A stretch of DNA of 64,000 nt from Adineta ricciae (taxonomy: Eukaryota; Rotifera; Eurotatoria; Adinetida; Adinetidae): contig CAJNOJ010000029.1 of assembly GCA_905250025.1 (NCBI GenBank), positions 310,001 to 374,000 on the forward strand. Reading direction: 5' to 3'. The stretch's first letter is position 1; each line of letters opens with the position of its first letter. Of the stretch, positions 36,986 to 48,000 are shown in pieces. Position numbers and translations under genes: made by a program. The notes below the pieces were generated by a model. That model ran no database searches, was not told the DNA's origin, and saw only the letters and a program-made list of their open reading frames with translations.

Positions 36986-38200
36986 ATGCTTCGTTTAGCA
37001 ATCAGACAGTTTTTCACACAAACAAGGTTTGTCTTGTCAACTCTTTCATTGATCCTATCAATCTAAATGTTCACAAATCAGATTTCTTGTTACAGATACT
37101 GCGCAAACAGTTCACCAGAAAAACAATAATATTCTCTACGGCAAACCAATTGCTCGACGGATATTGAATGAATGTCAAAATGAATGTGCAGAATTCGTGA
37201 ATAAATATCAATGTCGTCCGCGACTGGTCACCGTGCTCGTGGGTGGAAATGAATCTAGCAAGCTCTACGTACGAAATAAACAACGTATCGCCGAACACGT
37301 CGGTTGTTTAACTTTGAAAATGACTTCAAATTTATAATTAATCTTTGAACTTTTCTATCTAGGCATTGACTTTCAAGTAATCAATCAATTGATGCATACG
37401 ACTCCGTCACAATTAATCAATACTATTCAATCTCTCAACAATGATGATTCAGTCGATGGCATAATCCTTCAATTGCCTCTACCATTACATCTCATTGATA
37501 AAACTGAACAATTCATAGATATAATCCGAGCAGATAAAGACGTTGATGCACATACAAGTTCGAATGGTTATTTATATAGACAGTCACCGCCTCCACTAGT
37601 AACGATACCAGTGGTTGCGGCTGTGAGGGAAATGTTACTGGAAATTGGAGAGCCGCTGCAGGGAAAGGATGTTGTCGTTATTGGCCGTTCAAAATATGTT
37701 GGCACGCCACTAGCACTAATGCTCAGTCAATCCAGTACGACTGCCAAGAATAGTTTAGTTAGTGGTGCAACCGTCACTATTTGTCATCGTCATACGCATT
37801 TAAGCAACTTAACATGGTATTGCAAAAATGCTGATGTGATCGTATCAGCTGTGGGTCGACCAAGTAAATTCGATTCGATGAAACTAACAAAGTCATTTGA
37901 TTGTTTCATTTAGAACTTATAACGCAACGAATGGTTAAAAAAGATGCAATTGTTATTGACGTTGGAATATCCAAAAGTTGGACTGACAAAGCTGTAGCGC
38001 AAAATAAGCAATTTGTGGGTGACGTAGATTTTCACGGTCAGTTTCATTTGTATATCCATTCGCAATTTCATCATTTTCTGTTTTTAGATGTACAACGTGT
38101 TGCTCGATGGATAACTCCGGTGCCGGGTGGTGTTGGACAAGTAACAATTGCTTGTCTGATATCAAATTTGCTTCGATTAGCACGACACCGAAGACAGTGA
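36986..38200 (+). CDS. methylenetetrahydrofolate dehydrogenase/cyclohydrolase, MTHFD2-like
   Basis: Five exons: 36986-37026, 37082-37302, 37363-37863, 37914-38036 and 38088-38200; 332 aa, the size of bifunctional FolD/MTHFD2. The first 20 residues ([15 protein letters not shown]) are basic and lack acidic residues, which suits a mitochondrial presequence. Family motifs are present: the catalytic Lys in [27 protein letters not shown], the nucleotide-binding [29 protein letters not shown] and [11 protein letters not shown]. In the last motif Gln replaces the usual Pro of 'PGGVGPMT'. The enzyme interconverts methylene- and formyl-tetrahydrofolate in mitochondrial one-carbon metabolism. There is no formyl-THF synthetase domain. 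AATAAA lies at 38225-38230. Confidence 0.9.
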
Positions 38201-38762
38201 TATATCTTGCGATTGTTTTGTTCAAATAAACATATAAAGAGATTTATACCTGGCATCAGAAAGCATAAGTTTCTCACGTATAGAAAAGGTGTTAATAAAA
38301 GGCTTAACTTTTCATCTGTGTTGTGCTTTCCATGCGACTGGAACGTATCATTTACATAAACCTTCTGTACGTTAAAGTTAATCTGCGAGCGGAAACATTT
38401 GTCATTTGTGAAGATTCGATAGATGAAATGAAAAGAACATTTAAGTAGTTCGAATAACAAATTATAGAATTCAGGTGATTTCAAACGATGACTTAATTCT
38501 TTATACGCCTTACATTATTTTTATTCTAAAGAATAAAGGGTACCATCATATTTCCACTTAAGAATTTCCTGTACAATTTGAGACTGAATTTATTTCAAAG
38601 AAAAGTACGAGATTTCTATTAATAGCAAACTCGGCAGAGTTAATCAGTGGACGTATATATTCTATGATGCGCTATACTGTTTTTCTCATTTTCTTTATTT
38701 ACTGAAAGCCAACACACTCCAAATAAAACATCCGTTCTGAATCTCTTGGTAAACATTACATC

Positions 38763-39677
38763 GACGTATCATTCCACCAAACAATGTTCCAAGTTCCACG
38801 ACTGCTTCGCTTCTCTTGTTTTCTCGTCTTCAACATCACATCTCTTACCTCCACACTGTTCATCCTAGCTTTTCTTCTTTTGGATCGAACCAGTCGACAG
38901 GCACTTTACAATCATATCATCATCGTTCTCCTCATTCTCGGATTCATCTATGAGTTGACAAACATTCTGTTTCATCTGTATAATGATTACAATGGCGTGC
39001 CTCTCTCGACATCACCTGCTTTCTACATCTTCTGGGTGTTTCTCGACTATTCATTGTACTCACTACAGATCGCTCTCTTCGCTTGGGCCAGCATCGAAAG
39101 ACACATTCTCATCTTTCACGATCAATGGCTATCGACAGCAAAGAAGCGACTGTTTATTCACTATCTACCACCAACCATTATCATTGTGTACTATCTCATT
39201 TACTATTGTATGGTCTATTTTGCCACCCCTTGTGATTATTCATTCGATGGCTTTTTACATGGTGGTATCTATATTCCTTGTCCGTTTGATCGCACGTTTC
39301 TGGCAAGTTGGGATCTTCTTGTTCACCAAGTTTTTCCGACGTTGGTCATTGTGGTGTTTTGTGTTGCTTTGCTAGTCCGTGTTATCAGACAAAAGGCACG
39401 AATGCATCGTGCTAATCGATGGCGAGAGAGTCGGCGGATGACAGTTCAGTTGCTCTCGATCTCACTTATCTACGTATTATTTAACCTTCCGTGGGTGACT
39501 GTCATCTTCGCGTATCAGTGTGGTTGGCCAGCTTCTCTTGCCATCGATGCAATACTGTTCAGTAAATTCCTGTGCTATAATGTGATATTTTGTTTTCCGT
39601 ATGTAACGTGTCTGGCAATGAAGCAGTTTCGTGTGAAAGTGATGGAACTGACTTGTTATCGAGGGAGAGGAAGACAA
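38763..39677 (+). repeat. 915-bp direct duplication, copy 1
   Basis: Matches 42236-43150 base for base with about seven substitutions (about 99.2% identity) and no gaps. Homology starts 21 bases before the ATG and stops sharply within the C-terminal tail. Confidence 0.92.
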
Positions 39678-39758
39678 GTGGTACCTAACAGTACGATAGG
39701 AAACGCTGTACATGGTAGAACGCTGTTGGAGAACAAGGAATTATCACATGCACAATAA
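38784..39758 (+). CDS. class A-like G protein-coupled receptor, tandem copy 1
   Basis: Intronless, 324 aa, seven membrane segments. A DRY-type motif reads SIERHILIF after segment 3. The extracellular region before segment 5 has two Cys (ATPCDYS and IPCPFD). The third intracellular loop is short and basic (VIRQKARMHRANRWRESRR). Segment 7 ends FPYVTCL in place of NPxxY. The last 26 residues, from VVPNS on, differ completely from copy 2. It belongs to no receptor group I can name and resembles rotifer-expanded orphan receptors; this placement is inference. A polyadenylation signal lies at 39910-39915. Confidence 0.82.
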   Translation: MFQVPRLLRFSCFLVFNITSLTSTLFILAFLLLDRTSRQALYNHIIIVLLILGFIYELTNILFHLYNDYNGVPLSTSPAFYIFWVFLDYSLYSLQIALFAWASIERHILIFHDQWLSTAKKRLFIHYLPPTIIIVYYLIYYCMVYFATPCDYSFDGFLHGGIYIPCPFDRTFLASWDLLVHQVFPTLVIVVFCVALLVRVIRQKARMHRANRWRESRRMTVQLLSISLIYVLFNLPWVTVIFAYQCGWPASLAIDAILFSKFLCYNVIFCFPYVTCLAMKQFRVKVMELTCYRGRGRQVVPNSTIGNAVHGRTLLENKELSHAQ

Positions 39759-42256
39759 GATTGAGTCAGTCGCTCGGATTTATGACTTGCATTTTGAACC
39801 TAAAGGAAAAAATCGTGTTTCCCCTGCTTATTGCTGTTGTTTTCTTATGTATATGTTGCATTGATTTGAATATCGAAATAATGTGGTGTCAGTTTATTTC
39901 ATGAATTCGAATAAATAAATACTTGAATCAAAGACAGCCTTTAAGTCGTATTATGCATGATACTATGAGAGAATGGGTGTACTTGGCTAATTATCGAAAG
40001 GGTTATGGTGTATGTTCCGATCTCAGTAATGGCACACGTGCTGTAATTTGGAGGTAATCAGTCTCTGGCGGGGCGTTCACTTGCAGCATCTTGGGCCTGT
40101 AGAATATGCGAGCTTACTAATTTGCGTTACTAACAAGTACCTTCAGAGGATCGAAATAGTTTTTCTCTGACGCATAAATAAGACGTTTCATTTTCCGTTT
40201 TTCATCTATGCTGAGTCATGATACTGCCATTTATTATAAAGAGCAAAGTATAAATGGGGAAAAGATTCACGTTCATTCATCTAAAAAGATCCCGATGTGG
40301 AACTTTTTTGTCATATGTAGCAAATAAATCACGTAATAAAATTGGTAGTCAGCATTTGCTAAACGAATCCAAAATTATTTCTTTGAAAGAAAGACACTTT
40401 CAAGTAGTACGCAATACACCTAACATTAACAGTACTAACTAGATCTTAATCATCTCGAATCATCTGTTATTTAGAAGTTGAGAACATTTGCACAGTTGTC
40501 CCGATTAATCTTATCTAGAGCCAATGTTTTTAAATTGTCATTAGATTTCATGAGTATTACACTCTGATTTTTTGCAAGGTTTTGCAAGGATGAATGAATC
40601 AATCAAAAATTGACCTCCTTCCTTAACAGGACATTTTACGCTAGGTAATTCTTTTCAAGTTACTTTGAGTGCATGAATTTTTTCCATAAAAAAATTCTTG
40701 TTTCCCGCATATTAAACATTCATGATAAAGTGCTCCACCAAGTGAATTGAAAAACTGTTTTCACCCGCAATACCAACAAACAACTTCCGACTTTCACTCA
40801 AAAGAATCATGCTTCGCGAGCTACTTGGTCGTTTCTGAACAATTTATCGACTAATCTATCATCGAGCATTACAAATGAAAAATATCATGTTCGTTCCATG
40901 TAATCTGTTTACATTAAAAGGTCAACAGAAGGCTAGTAAGCTGCCACATGTGTACTAAAAAGAAGCATGCGCAAGTTTAAGATCATTCGATTGACATTCA
41001 CTTTGACCAGACAAACGAACGATCATAGAACTGAATTGTAACACGAACAATCATTTCATATCATATTCGAGAAAAAGATCCACAATTCAATAGCTGGTTT
41101 AGTTTTATTGCGATTAATAGCAGGTGACAGAGAAATGGATCGAGACAATATTGAAGAGGTTAAGTACTTGTGCATCAATGAATTGGATCGGAGTTAGAAA
41201 GATGTTGACAGTTGACGCGATAGAAATAATATTAGCCGCATGTCTAGTCAGCTGAAGTGCTTCTCGTAGGATTTACTGACAGACATTGTTCAAAACAAAT
41301 AGGTTATCGAATCTATTTCCGACAGTGTCCTGTTTATATTTAATTCATTATCAAATGATCGTTAACAGCATGTGAAAGGCGAAGATGGGTACTACTGATA
41401 TTTTACCGACGGTTTGGAACTTACATGTAGGACAGTGTGGTATCAGCAAGTCATTGGAGAAGATTGAAACGAAAGACTGTGAGCTAGGGAATTTCGATTT
41501 CGTGCTGTTTTCTTCATGAGAAGCCGGACGGTTCGCCGGAATTGCCTTATCAATTAGAAAAACTGCCTACACTTCGGATGTCGTTTAGTTCATTCGATTG
41601 AATATTGGGTATTAAAGTGCGAATAGTTTTGTTTCTTTTATAACCGAGTTAATGGAAAGTTTTATTGTTTTCCACAAACAATTACTATCTGTGTAGGCGA
41701 ATACGTCATTCTTTTAAGCTAACAGATGTTCATCGTTGTCATACTTACTGATGATCATTCTTATATCACTTTTTTTACAATTGTAAATAGAAAAGGTTTT
41801 CTTCTTCTGATCTCTGTATCTTACTAGGAGTTTCCTTATGAAGTCATCCTACTTGACACGTCTCGAGCACAAGTTTTTTTAAACGCACCTGACACATTCA
41901 TGCACAGAAAAAGTTCTCGATAATAATTATGTAAAATACTGGCTAAGATAACGACTTTCCCACGAATAATAATTCGAGCATACACTTGATATTGTTCATG
42001 CAAAAGGAAAAACTATTCGAAACCCTTCGTGTGTATGCACAAACAATTTACATTGTTCATCGAACCATGAATTCTATTTTGATGATATTCCTCTTGTAGA
42101 AAGGAAAGACAGCTGAAGTGTTCGCACAACTTGAAATATATTTATTTTGGTTTCTATTAACTACATTTGTATCCACTTTCTAGAATTCTCTTTTGTATCT
42201 CTGAGAATCAGTATTCTTTAACTGAAACATTAATTGACGTATCATTCCACCAAACA
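39759..42256. other. spacer between the two GPCR copies
   Basis: 2.5 kb with no recognisable gene. Short frames such as 40254-40442 show no family features. The sequences flanking the two GPCR copies are not alike, so only the coding block was duplicated. Confidence 0.5.
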
Positions 42257-43150
42257 ATGTTCCAAGTTCCACGACTGCTTCGCTTCTCTTGTTTTCTCGT
42301 CTTCAACATCACATCTCTTACCTCCACACTGTTCATCCTAGCTTTTCTTCTTTTCGATCGAACCAGTCGACAGGCACTTTATAATCATATCATCATCGTT
42401 CTCCTCATTCTCGGATTCATCTATGAGCTGACAAATATTCTGTTTCATCTGTATAATGATTACAATGGCGTGCCTCTCTCGACATCACCTGCTTTCTACA
42501 TCTTCTGGGTGTTTCTCGACTATTCATTGTACTCACTACAGATCGCTCTCTTCGCTTGGGCCAGCATCGAAAGACACATTCTCATCTTTCACGATCAATG
42601 GCTATCGACAGCAAAGAAGCGACTGTTTATTCACTATCTACCACCAACCATTATCATTGTGTACTATCTCATTTACTATTGTATGGTCTATTTTGCCACC
42701 CCTTGTGATTATTCATTCGATGGCTTTTTACATGGTGGTATCTATATTCCTTGTCCGTTTGATCGCACGTTTCTGGCAAGTTGGGATCTTCTTGTTCACC
42801 AAGTTTTTCCGACGTTGGTCATTGTGGTGTTTTGTGTTGCTTTGCTAGTCCGTGTTATCAGACAAAAGGCACGAATGCATCGTGCTAATCGATGGCGAGA
42901 GAGTCGGCGGATGACAGTTCAGTTGCTATCGATCTCACTTATCTACGTATTATTTAACCTTCCGTGGGTGACTGTCATCTTCGCGTATCAGTGTGGTTGG
43001 CCAGCTTCTCTTGCCATCGATGCAATACTGTTCAGTAAATTCCTGTACTATAATGTGATATTTTGTTTTCCGTATGTAACGTGTCTGGCAATGAAGCAGT
43101 TTCGTGTGAAAGTGATGGAACTGACTTGTTATCGAGGGAGAGAAAGACAA
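42236..43150 (+). repeat. 915-bp direct duplication, copy 2
   Basis: Matches 38763-39677. Differences seen: Leu/Phe change in segment 1 (TTGGAT/TTCGAT), a Cys/Tyr change near segment 7, a Gly/Glu change in the tail, and about four silent changes. Confidence 0.92.
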
Positions 43151-43240
43151 ATTGTGCCGCATTGTATTGTAAACAATACTATTTGCAGAAAATCACGAGG
43201 TACACGTGACGAAATTAGAATGGTGAACCACAAGTTATGA
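42257..43240 (+). CDS. class A-like G protein-coupled receptor, tandem copy 2
   Basis: Intronless, 327 aa. Residues 1-297 are nearly identical to copy 1, then the tail changes to a different 29-residue sequence (IVPHCIVNNTICRKSRG...). I chose the ATG at 42257 because it matches copy 1. The frame stays open 90 bases further upstream, but that part lies outside the duplication and has no ATG of its own. The motifs (IERH, paired extracellular Cys, FPYVTCL) are the same as in copy 1. With identical ligand-binding regions and different tails, the copies probably share a ligand but may differ in coupling or desensitisation. Confidence 0.82.
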   Translation: MFQVPRLLRFSCFLVFNITSLTSTLFILAFLLFDRTSRQALYNHIIIVLLILGFIYELTNILFHLYNDYNGVPLSTSPAFYIFWVFLDYSLYSLQIALFAWASIERHILIFHDQWLSTAKKRLFIHYLPPTIIIVYYLIYYCMVYFATPCDYSFDGFLHGGIYIPCPFDRTFLASWDLLVHQVFPTLVIVVFCVALLVRVIRQKARMHRANRWRESRRMTVQLLSISLIYVLFNLPWVTVIFAYQCGWPASLAIDAILFSKFLYYNVIFCFPYVTCLAMKQFRVKVMELTCYRGRERQIVPHCIVNNTICRKSRGTRDEIRMVNHKL

Positions 43241-43539
43241 TATATGCAATACAATTCAATCCTGCGAGGAAACCAACCTTTTCCCTTTGTATTAATGTTG
43301 TGCTCCTTTAAGTTGCAACTATATAAACTTATTTCATGTTGTACAAAAGCGCATGTTTAATAACTAAAAGAATTGACTGAATAACAAAACCAATGAACCA
43401 AAATCTGTTGATGTGAAAATTCAATTATTGAGTTTCTCTCTACTCTCGAGTGACTTAGAACGAGATGAATGTATAGAATCTGTCAGAGAGTTGAAAATCA
43501 ACAAATATCATATTTTATTAGTTTCCTTTTTTACACAAA

Positions 43540-44861
43540 TCATGATTGATCATATTTATAAATCTTGATTACATTCGCTTTCACTTCTTCATTATCTCGC
43601 GGTATACATTTAGCTGTTTTCGCCAATTCATCATAGCGCTTCTCCAATTGTTCTAATTGATCTTGTTTGAGATCAAGGAGAAATGTTGGTAGTTCTAACA
43701 AAAGCGTTGATCCTCTTGACATAATTGATGATGAAAAATGTTCACCTTGTTCGTTTAAATAATGTGTTAAGCCACAACCAACATAGATTAAATCAAATTG
43801 CAAGTTCTGATATCGTTGCGTACTGGCTGTACACAAATCTGCGATGCTATTCAGCGGTAGAAAGATGATCTTTATCTGATTATTTTGCAGTTGAACTTGG
43901 TCGATTAGCTTCAACACATTGTATTCAGACACATCTGTAGCTGTCTTAACGAATTTATCATTTGCTTTCGATTGCATTTGCGGATCGTCATTATCGATAG
44001 GTTCGAGGCCATGAGCAACAAATGGGCCTGTAAGAATATCACCCCAATATCCGCGACGGGCCTGCTTTGTTCCATCAGTACTTTGAAAAACATGGGCAGA
44101 TGCTAGTGTTCGATTCGGTTGGGTGTAATCTTGTCGATTTAAATGGAAAGCAAGACCTTTCTCCCGCCAATCGCCATATTCTTGCGCATTCAATCGTTTG
44201 AAACCACGTTCAGCCAATTTCATATGTAAATCCCAATCGAATGCATTGCGACGAGTATCGTATCGAGCTCCTTGATTACAGCAAATCGAAACTCATCAAC
44301 GAGCAGTGAATGTTTTATCTTACCTAAATACTGGCGAACACGACCATCCCAAGCTAGTTCCGCTGGGAAAGGTTGTTTCGCCGGTGGTGCACGCCAGAAT
44401 TGGAAGATACCTTCAAGAAAGTCTTTCTCCTTATATTTCAACAAGGACACGTCAATTGTAACATTGGATGCTAATTGAAACTGTCCATTGATGTTTGTAA
44501 CATGTTGAATAAGTTGTGTTGCAGCTTCTTTTAGATATTGTTCAGTGTGCGTGTTGATATGTAAGTTAGCAAATAATTCTAAGTAGTGTTCACATTTTTC
44601 TTGTAAACCTATTTGATCAATGGAAGTAAACACCAGTTGAAGGAAGAGTAAATGACGTGCGTAAACTTCTAATTGAGACTCAAGCATGTAAATATGTATT
44701 GGTGATGTTGTGAATGCTAATGTATGAAGTACATGACGAATATCACCACTGCCAAGCAATAGAAGACGAATTGGTTGATCATTAGATTGATTGTCGACAT
44801 ATTTCGTTAGACAAAGACTAGGACTATAACCCCAAAATGTAATATTGCCAGCACCATCCAT
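43540..44861 (-). CDS. DNAAF3: dynein axonemal assembly factor 3
   Basis: Two coding exons, 44324-44861 and 43540-44270, give 422 aa. The N-terminus carries the family's FWGYSPSLCL and LLLGSGDIRHVLHTLA segments, then FQFWRAPPAKQPFP, then VRQYLGARYDTRRNAFDWDL across the intron. The second half has NRTLASAHVF, RGYWGDILTGPFVAHGLE, FLPLNSIADL and LIYVGCGLTHYL, all hallmarks of DNAAF3 (DUF4470/DUF4471). DNAAF3 preassembles axonemal dynein arms in the cytoplasm before import into motile cilia. The ATG sits directly after a CAG acceptor, 150 bp after the stop of the ANKRD26-like gene on the same strand. Confidence 0.92.
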
Positions 44862-45011
44862 CTGAAAGAATATTCGTATACATATATATTTGTTTTTCAA
44901 TAGAAAAAAAAACCAAAGCAAAACAGAGCACCTTAGTAAATTCAAAGAGATAGTAAAATTCTATCACCTAAAAAAGACAGAAAAGAAAATGGAAATCACT
45001 GTTCTGGAAAT
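44862..45011 (-). promoter_or_regulatory. 150-bp intercistronic gap with splice acceptors
   Basis: Between the ANKRD26-like stop and the DNAAF3 ATG. On the minus strand it contains TCTGTCTTTTTTAG, then a 36-base segment ending AAG, then an intron-like stretch closing with TTCTTTCAG against the ATG. Fits a trans-splice acceptor with a short leader exon. Confidence 0.45.
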
Positions 45012-48000
45012 TTAGATATCATCAGGTGAACGAAGAATTTCAACGGATGACTTTAAACCGTGATGTGTAGTATTAATTGTTAATAACGCGGATGCTTGTC
45101 GTGGCAAAGGAACCGTTTGCTTTATTGTTTGTAAGCGTTGTTCAGCTAAACTGGAATCAATCGCTGTTTCGAGTCGTTCTTTGAGTACACGATTGTTGAT
45201 ACATGCTGAACAAGGTGCACCACTAACATGTGCATGATCGTAATGTGTCGCCGGAGAACTTCGATGATACACAATCGTTCGAGCCGGTGTAACTCCAGCT
45301 GTTATTTTGGCCATTGTTGCTTGTCGTTGTCGGAATTCTTGTTCGTAGAATTGACGAAATGTATCGATTTGCGAATGTAATTGTGCTTGATGTTGCAACG
45401 AATTTGTTGGTTCGTAGTTGGCCACTAATTTGTCGAAATCTTGACGTAAACGATCAAGTTCGGATTTGACACGTTCAGTATCGGAACGAATTTGACGAGA
45501 ATTTTGTAATAAATAATTCTCGTTCGGTTGCTCGGGAGCATATGTTCGATTTAAATGTTGATAAGAACCATGCCGAGAAAGAGTTTCGCGTAAATATTGA
45601 TTGTCTTGTTCAGTGTGTAGACGAGATTCACGTTCTTGTTCATAACTTCGTTGTAATGTGTGACAGTTCGTACATGAAAGCGATCTAAACAAGAAATGTA
45701 TCATCTTGACAAGTAAAACATCTTTCCTACGCTGTGTGTTGATGTGCATTTTTAGGAGTTAGTGGCGTTGTTGCTGCCAGAGTGGAAATAGATTGATGAA
45801 CTATCGGTGGTTTACTTGCAATAGGCGTTGATGTTATTGCTGATATTGTGCCGTTGACTGTGCGTTGTTTATTTGTTAATTCGTTGTGTTGATTATGATA
45901 ACGTTGTGTAGCATGGATTTGCTCGGATTCTGTTTTGTTCAAACGTTGAGCTAATGATTCGTAGTCATCTTTGATTTGTCGATCTTTTGAGGTTAACAAT
46001 GTTTCGTTTTGTGCTTGTAAAGCCATTAGGCGTGATTCCGCATCACCTAGTTTCATGTTGAGTTCGTCGATCTTTTGTCGATATTTTTTAATGTCATCAG
46101 TCGATCGTTGTTTTTCTTGAATGTGCTCTTGCAATTCTCCCGTCAGAGTTTGTTCGAGTTTCGCACGATCGGACAGAAGTAAACGTATCTCTTCTTGTAA
46201 ACTGTTGTATTTACTTTTGTATTCAAGTCGTTCTTGTTCAACAAGGCTTTTCTCGCGTTTCAGACGATCGAGCTCTTCTTGAAAGAAGAGCTTCTCTTCT
46301 AGAGCCTTTTCTAAGTCTATTTGATATCGTTTGGTTAGATCAACCGATTCTTTATGTAGTTGTACATCAGCTTGAAATTGTTTTGCACGATGGTGGAGAT
46401 CATCGCTTGCTGCCGATAATGATTTCATTTCTTCGTGACGCCGAGATACGACCACATCATTATCATCGTCAGGTGTTGAACTGGATGACGTCGAACGTGA
46501 ATTCTTTGCTTGAAACAGACGCACTTTCTTATCTAGAGATTCCATTTGATGAGATTGTAGATATCAAATCGATACTTACTGTGATTGTCGCGTTCTTCTT
46601 GTAAGCTTATGAAACGTTGATTCAGTGAGTCTTTTTCGTCTTCTAAGTGTTGGAATTGTTGTTTGATATTTCGTAATTCAATATTTAAATCCTTAGTTGT
46701 CGATTCTAAACGCTGTTTTTCAGTCTTTTCTAATTGTAGTTTAACTTCGATATCACGTAGCAATTGATCATTTTCTTGGCATCGTTTTTCGTAAGCGTTC
46801 TTTTTGTTTTCCATTTCTTTCAATTGTCGTTTTAATTCCTGAGCATCTTCCTGTTGACGTTCGAGCCGTCTAATATTCTCTTTCAACTCGTTGACCTATG
46901 AACAAAGAAATTCGTTTGTATTTGATCAATGCTGTTCACTTACGTCATGTATCGATGATTTCGTTGAGGAGATTGAATCTCGTAAACTAGTTCGATCAGC
47001 AGGCAATGTTGTTCGTGCTAAGTGTTGTAAAGTTTTGAAGTCTTGGCCCATCGGTGCTGGAGCCAATAGTTCTTCGTTTCTCTTCACATAACTACCTATG
47101 ATAGAAGTGATAGTTGGGATGACGACAATCGATTCGTACATACTTTCATAGTCATCATCACCATCATCATCATCGTCGTCGTCGTCGTAGTCAATTCCAT
47201 GCAAAGTGTTTTCGGATAGAGCCGAATCTGTGCGACCAACCATTGGAGAAACGATTAATTTCCCAATCACTTGCGGTGAAGTTGACCTTAAAAAATCCGA
47301 GAGAGTGAATTTAAAATCTCAACAATACTTTGCTTGTTGATCTTACGGCAGTTTAATTGGATGCATAATCGATGCCATCATTTTAGTTAGATTTTCTACT
47401 CCTGTCGATTTTGGCTCAGATAGATCTGGTTTATTACTTACAAGATTTGTAATACTTTTACCAACGGATTTTTCAATTGGTTCGACACTCAATGGGCGAG
47501 AATCATCCCATGTTGAATCGTCTATTTTCTGTACTAAACTTGCAACTCCTTTGGTCGTCGGTTCTTTGGTGATAGGTGCAGGTGAAGGCGTCCATGAAGA
47601 ATCATCACTCAATGCTGAGTGAACTTCGGATGGACCAATCACTTTATAACCATTTCCAATGGATTTATTCACTAGTGTTTGTACTGTTGAACCATTTGCT
47701 GATGGTTTCTGCAAATCTAGTTTTCGAATTTCTGTTTCAACAGAATCTTCCTCACTGTCCGAGTGTGCTCTATAATTGGTCGTGGGTGAAAATGGCAATG
47801 TTTTTTGTAACGCGGATATAGCCGATTTAGGTTTTGATACACTTTCTTCATCATCTGATTGTAGTGAACTCCATGAATCATTAGGAGATATCAGCTTCTT
47901 TAGTGCTGTTGATTTTGTCAGTGGAGGCACTACTGGCGCTGTGATCGTATCATCTGACCAAGATCTTGTATTTGATACCGTTCGGTGAAGAACTGTCGTA

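Noticed and set aside
38983-39375. A 130-codon frame repeated exactly in both GPCR copies (also 42456-42848)
   Set aside because: It lies inside the receptor frame on the same strand, shifted; it is identical only because the DNA is duplicated.
42167-42256. 30-residue N-terminal extension of GPCR copy 2
   Set aside because: It has no ATG, lies outside the duplicated block and is missing from copy 1.
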